Positions 31,572 through 33,938 of a DNA stretch of 33,938 nucleotides are shown one piece after another (position 1 is the first letter of the stretch; every line of letters starts with the position of its first letter). Location: contig JBLNEW010000055.1 in the NCBI GenBank assembly GCA_050263095.1, forward strand, positions 1 to 33,938, given 5' to 3'. This DNA comes from FEB-35 sp050263095 (lineage in GTDB: Bacteria > Desulfobacterota > Deferrimicrobia > Deferrimicrobiales > Deferrimicrobiaceae). A program made the position numbers and the translations under genes. The notes below the pieces were generated by a model. It was not told the DNA's origin. It was given only the letters and a program-made list of their open reading frames with translations, and did no database searches.

Positions 31572-32456
31572 CTGGACTTCTTTTTTCAATATCTCGTGGC
31601 GGGGATCACGTACGGGACGATCTACGCGATCGTGGCCATCGGGTTCAACATCATCTACAACGCGACGGGAATCATCAACTTCGCGCAGGGCGAGTTCGTC
31701 ATGCTGGGCGGCATGACCGCCGTCACGCTCCATCAGTACCTTCCGCTCCCCCTGGCCATCCTGGGCGCCGTCGCGGCGACGCTTCTCATCGGGGCGATCA
31801 TCGAGATCACCTTCATCCGCTGGCTCCGCGGGCCTTCCGTGCTGCGTATGATCATCATAACCATCGGAATATCGATCCTGATCCGCGAGACGGCGCTTCA
31901 CGTCTGGGGGGAAGGCGTCCGCGCGCTTCCCTACTTCACCGGCGATTCGGTGACCTCCATACGCCTCGGGGGGGTATACGTTTCTCCCCAGGTCCTTTGG
32001 GTCATAGGCGTCAGCGCCCTCGCGGTGGCCGGGCTTGTCGCCTTCTTCAACTACACGCTGCTGGGGAAGCAGGTGCGCGCCTGCTCGGCGAACCGTGACG
32101 CCGCCCGCCTCTGCGGCATCAGCGCGGGGAACATGGTCACCCTGTCGTTCATGCTGAGCGCCGCGATCGGCGCCCTGGCCGGCTGCGTCGTGTGCCCCAT
32201 CACGTACGTCCAGTACGACAGCGGGACGCCGCTCGCCATCAAGGGCTTCACCGTCGCCATCCTGGGAGGTCTCGGCAACAGCATGGCGGCCGTGGCGGCC
32301 GGCATGATACTGGGCGTCCTCGAGTCCTTCAGCATCTGGATCCTGCCCGCGGCGTACAAGGAGGCGGTCTCGATCTCCCTCCTCCTCCTTATCCTGTTCG
32401 TCCGGCCGAGCGGCATATTCGGAAGCGCCGAGGCGGCGAGGCTCAAGGAGTTCTGA
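31572..32456 (+). CDS. livH: LivH-type permease of the branched-chain amino acid ABC transporter (CTG start)
   Basis: 294 residues when started at CTG 31572, six bases after AAGGAG. The resulting opening (M)DFFFQYLVAGITYGTIYAIV matches the classical LivH N-terminus. GTG at 31596 would lose the first eight residues and has no ribosome-binding site. The body contains GFNIIYNATGIINFAQGEFV, several membrane helices, the EAA-like loop VRACSANRDAARLCGISAGN and the C-terminal EAVSISLLLLILFVRPSGIFG. It forms half of the inner-membrane channel with LivM. The stop overlaps the livM start by one base (TGATG). Confidence 0.93.
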   Translation: MDFFFQYLVAGITYGTIYAIVAIGFNIIYNATGIINFAQGEFVMLGGMTAVTLHQYLPLPLAILGAVAATLLIGAIIEITFIRWLRGPSVLRMIIITIGISILIRETALHVWGEGVRALPYFTGDSVTSIRLGGVYVSPQVLWVIGVSALAVAGLVAFFNYTLLGKQVRACSANRDAARLCGISAGNMVTLSFMLSAAIGALAGCVVCPITYVQYDSGTPLAIKGFTVAILGGLGNSMAAVAAGMILGVLESFSIWILPAAYKEAVSISLLLLILFVRPSGIFGSAEAARLKEF

Positions 32457-33529
32457 TGCGCGCCAGATACCTCCCGGTCGCCGCCTTCGCCGGCATCATC
32501 GTCGCGATCCAGCTTACGACCCATTTCACCGATAGCGCCTACCACCTGACGCAGCTGACGATGACCGCCTACTATTCGCTGCTCGTCGTCGGCCTCTGCA
32601 TGCTCACGGGGTATGCCGGCCAGATTTCGATCGGCCACGCCGGTTTCTTCGCGATCGGCGGATACCTGTCGGCGTTCCTTTCGACGCGCGACCTGACTCC
32701 GTACCAGGGGAAAGCCTTCGTGTCGCTTCTTTCGAAGGCGGGGGCGCTCGTCGGGCGTCCGGACCCTTACGGCGGCAGCCTCCTGACCTTACATCCCTGG
32801 CTGGCATTCGCGGTCGCGATAGCCGCGGCGGTCGCTATAGCCTACCTGGTAGGAGGCCCGGTGCTGAAGCTCAAGGGCCACTATCTCGCGATGGCGACCC
32901 TGGGCTTCGGAATCATAATCTACCGCATAGCCCTGGGGACCGAATTCCTCGGCGCGGCGGACGGGATCTCGGACGTGCCGGGATTCCCCCTGGCTCCCGG
33001 ACTTGAAATCACCGGCAAGTCCTCGATGAGGGTCCCCAACTACTACATCGCGTGGGGGCTGGTTACGCTCGGAATGGTCTTCCTGCTGAACCTCATCAAT
33101 TCACGCGTGGGCAGGGCGCTCGCGTCGATCCACGGCGCCGAGGACGCGGCCGAATCCATGGGAATCCCGTCGGCGCGCTACAAGCTGAACACGTTCGTCC
33201 TTAGCGCGGCGTTCGCGGCGCTGGCCGGCGTCCTTCTCACGCATTACAACGGAGGCATCGGGCCGTCCGAGGCATCGGTCATGAAGTCGGTTCGGTACGT
33301 CGCGATCGTGGCCGCCGGCGGCATGGCTAACCTGTGGGGAGCGCTTTCGATGAGCCTCGTCCTTAACTACCTGTCGCTTCGGGGGTATTTCGGGACCCTC
33401 GACGACGCCGTCTTCGGCGCCATCCTCATCCTGATCATGCTGTTCGCCCCCGATGGGCTGCTGCGCCGGCATCTCTTCGACGACATGAAGAGGATGTTCT
33501 CCGGCGACGCCGAAGAGGAAGCGCCGTGA
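32456..33529 (+). CDS. livM: LivM-type permease of the branched-chain amino acid ABC transporter
   Basis: 357 residues. Multiple membrane helices. The LivM hallmark LTGYAGQISIGHAGFFAIGGY is at about 51-71, GGPVLKLKGHYLAMATLGFG in the centre, the cytoplasmic EAA loop RVGRALASIHGAEDAAESMG, and the C-terminal ILIMLFAPDGLLRR. It starts in the stop of livH and ends overlapping livG (GTGA). A loop at about 80-110, holding LTPYQGKAFVSLLSKAGAL, is longer than in E. coli LivM but common in other lineages. Confidence 0.95.
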   Translation: MRARYLPVAAFAGIIVAIQLTTHFTDSAYHLTQLTMTAYYSLLVVGLCMLTGYAGQISIGHAGFFAIGGYLSAFLSTRDLTPYQGKAFVSLLSKAGALVGRPDPYGGSLLTLHPWLAFAVAIAAAVAIAYLVGGPVLKLKGHYLAMATLGFGIIIYRIALGTEFLGAADGISDVPGFPLAPGLEITGKSSMRVPNYYIAWGLVTLGMVFLLNLINSRVGRALASIHGAEDAAESMGIPSARYKLNTFVLSAAFAALAGVLLTHYNGGIGPSEASVMKSVRYVAIVAAGGMANLWGALSMSLVLNYLSLRGYFGTLDDAVFGAILILIMLFAPDGLLRRHLFDDMKRMFSGDAEEEAP

Positions 33530-33938
33530 CCCTCCTTTCGGTGCGTGAAGTCAGCAAGCGCTTCGGCGGCCTGCAGGCCGTGGGAGGGGTCTCCTTCGAC
33601 GTCGCCAGGGGATCGATCAAGGCGCTGATCGGGCCGAACGGCGCGGGCAAGACGACGCTGTTCAACCTGATCTCGGGATTCCTGCCGCCCGACAGCGGCG
33701 GGATCGTGTTCGAGGGGACGCCGGTCCAGGGTATGCCGCCGTTCGAGATCGCCGCCCTCGGGATGTCCCGCACGTTCCAGCACATAAGGCTTTTTCCGAA
33801 GATGACGGTCCTGGAGAACGTCATGGTCGGCCGGCACCTCCACGGCCGGGCGGGATTCATCGCCGGGATGCTGAACCTCCCCTTCACGTGGAGCGAGGAG
33901 CGGCGGATCCGGGAGAAAAGCCTCGAGATCCTGGAGCT
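33526..33938 (+). CDS. livG: LivG-type ATPase of the branched-chain amino acid ABC transporter (cut by window end)
   Basis: 137 complete codons from a GTG overlapping the livM stop (GTGA), still open at the window edge. Visible parts are MTLLSVREVSKRFGGLQAVG, Walker A LIGPNGAGKTTLFNLISGF (about 36-54), and the Q-loop-region LGMSRTFQHIRLFPKMTVLENVMVGRH, which is diagnostic of LivG. A livF ATPase gene is expected just outside. Confidence 0.95.
   Translation, partial: MTLLSVREVSKRFGGLQAVGGVSFDVARGSIKALIGPNGAGKTTLFNLISGFLPPDSGGIVFEGTPVQGMPPFEIAALGMSRTFQHIRLFPKMTVLENVMVGRHLHGRAGFIAGMLNLPFTWSEERRIREKSLEILE

Noticed and set aside
30498..31901. 467-codon minus-strand open frame
   Set aside because: It is antisense to livK and livH and crosses the perfect hairpin between them. 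Composition is typical of a shadow frame.
1..33938. CRISPR arrays, prophage, insertion sequences with transposase, rRNA
   Set aside because: No regularly spaced direct repeats, integrase or transposase motifs, or rRNA segments were seen on either strand.

Overview
The window is gene-dense, GC-rich bacterial chromosome (clearly above 60 % G+C by eye) with short intergenic gaps and almost no mobile DNA. Gene content suggests an anaerobic, Gram-negative, Geobacter-like or other 'deltaproteobacterial' (Desulfobacterota-type) lineage. The evidence is indolepyruvate:ferredoxin oxidoreductase next to a phenylacetate-CoA ligase and a Liv-type ABC transporter, system II cytochrome c biogenesis (ResB/ResC), an outer-membrane porin ending in Phe, Mpl-type murein recycling, and a phosphofructokinase with the pyrophosphate-type signature. 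This is inferred from family content, not from a phylogenetic marker search.

Layout. 1-4.0 kb: end of a TPR protein, a beta-hydroxyacid dehydrogenase divergent from a Crp/Fnr regulator, a double-ACT GcvR-like protein followed by peptide deformylase, then two unknown minus-strand genes. 4.2-6.6 kb (minus): prmA-rsmE-RDD protein, then tRNA-Phe(GAA) with its own good promoter. 6.6-10.3 kb: M20 amidohydrolase, tail-to-tail with mutS2. 10.3-18.7 kb: a plus-strand run of resC-like, resB-like, ldcA, a serine hydrolase and mpl with overlapping starts and stops, then a TolB-like/VCBS secreted protein, then a separately transcribed porin with a strong intrinsic terminator. 18.8-23.4 kb: the classical ffh-rpsP-rimM-trmD-rplS-rnhB-yraN translation cluster. 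23.5-25.8 kb: a TPM-domain membrane-anchored protein converging on a phosphofructokinase. 25.9 kb to the end: iorA-iorB-paaK-ACT protein-livK-livH-livM-livG (cut by the window edge).

How genes work together. ldcA and mpl form a murein-tripeptide recycling route, and the serine hydrolase between them may be a third step. The ior/paaK/ACT/liv run looks like one import-and-oxidation module for aromatic and branched amino acids or aryl acids: uptake by Liv, 2-keto acid oxidation by IorAB, and CoA chemistry by PaaK.

Most of this window is ordinary core genome. The points most worth a second look are non-coding or about starts. First, three genes (livH, rimM, yraN) have no ATG/GTG/TTG that would preserve their conserved N-terminus, but do have an in-frame CTG. 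Second, a multi-stem structured element lies exactly between rnhB and the yraN coding start, with two mutually exclusive pairings. Third, an element bounded by an imperfect 27-bp inverted repeat lies between paaK and the ACT gene. Fourth, a perfect 17-bp-stem hairpin lies between livK and livH. I found no CRISPR array, phage, transposase or rRNA. No stretch longer than 300 bases is without a gene.
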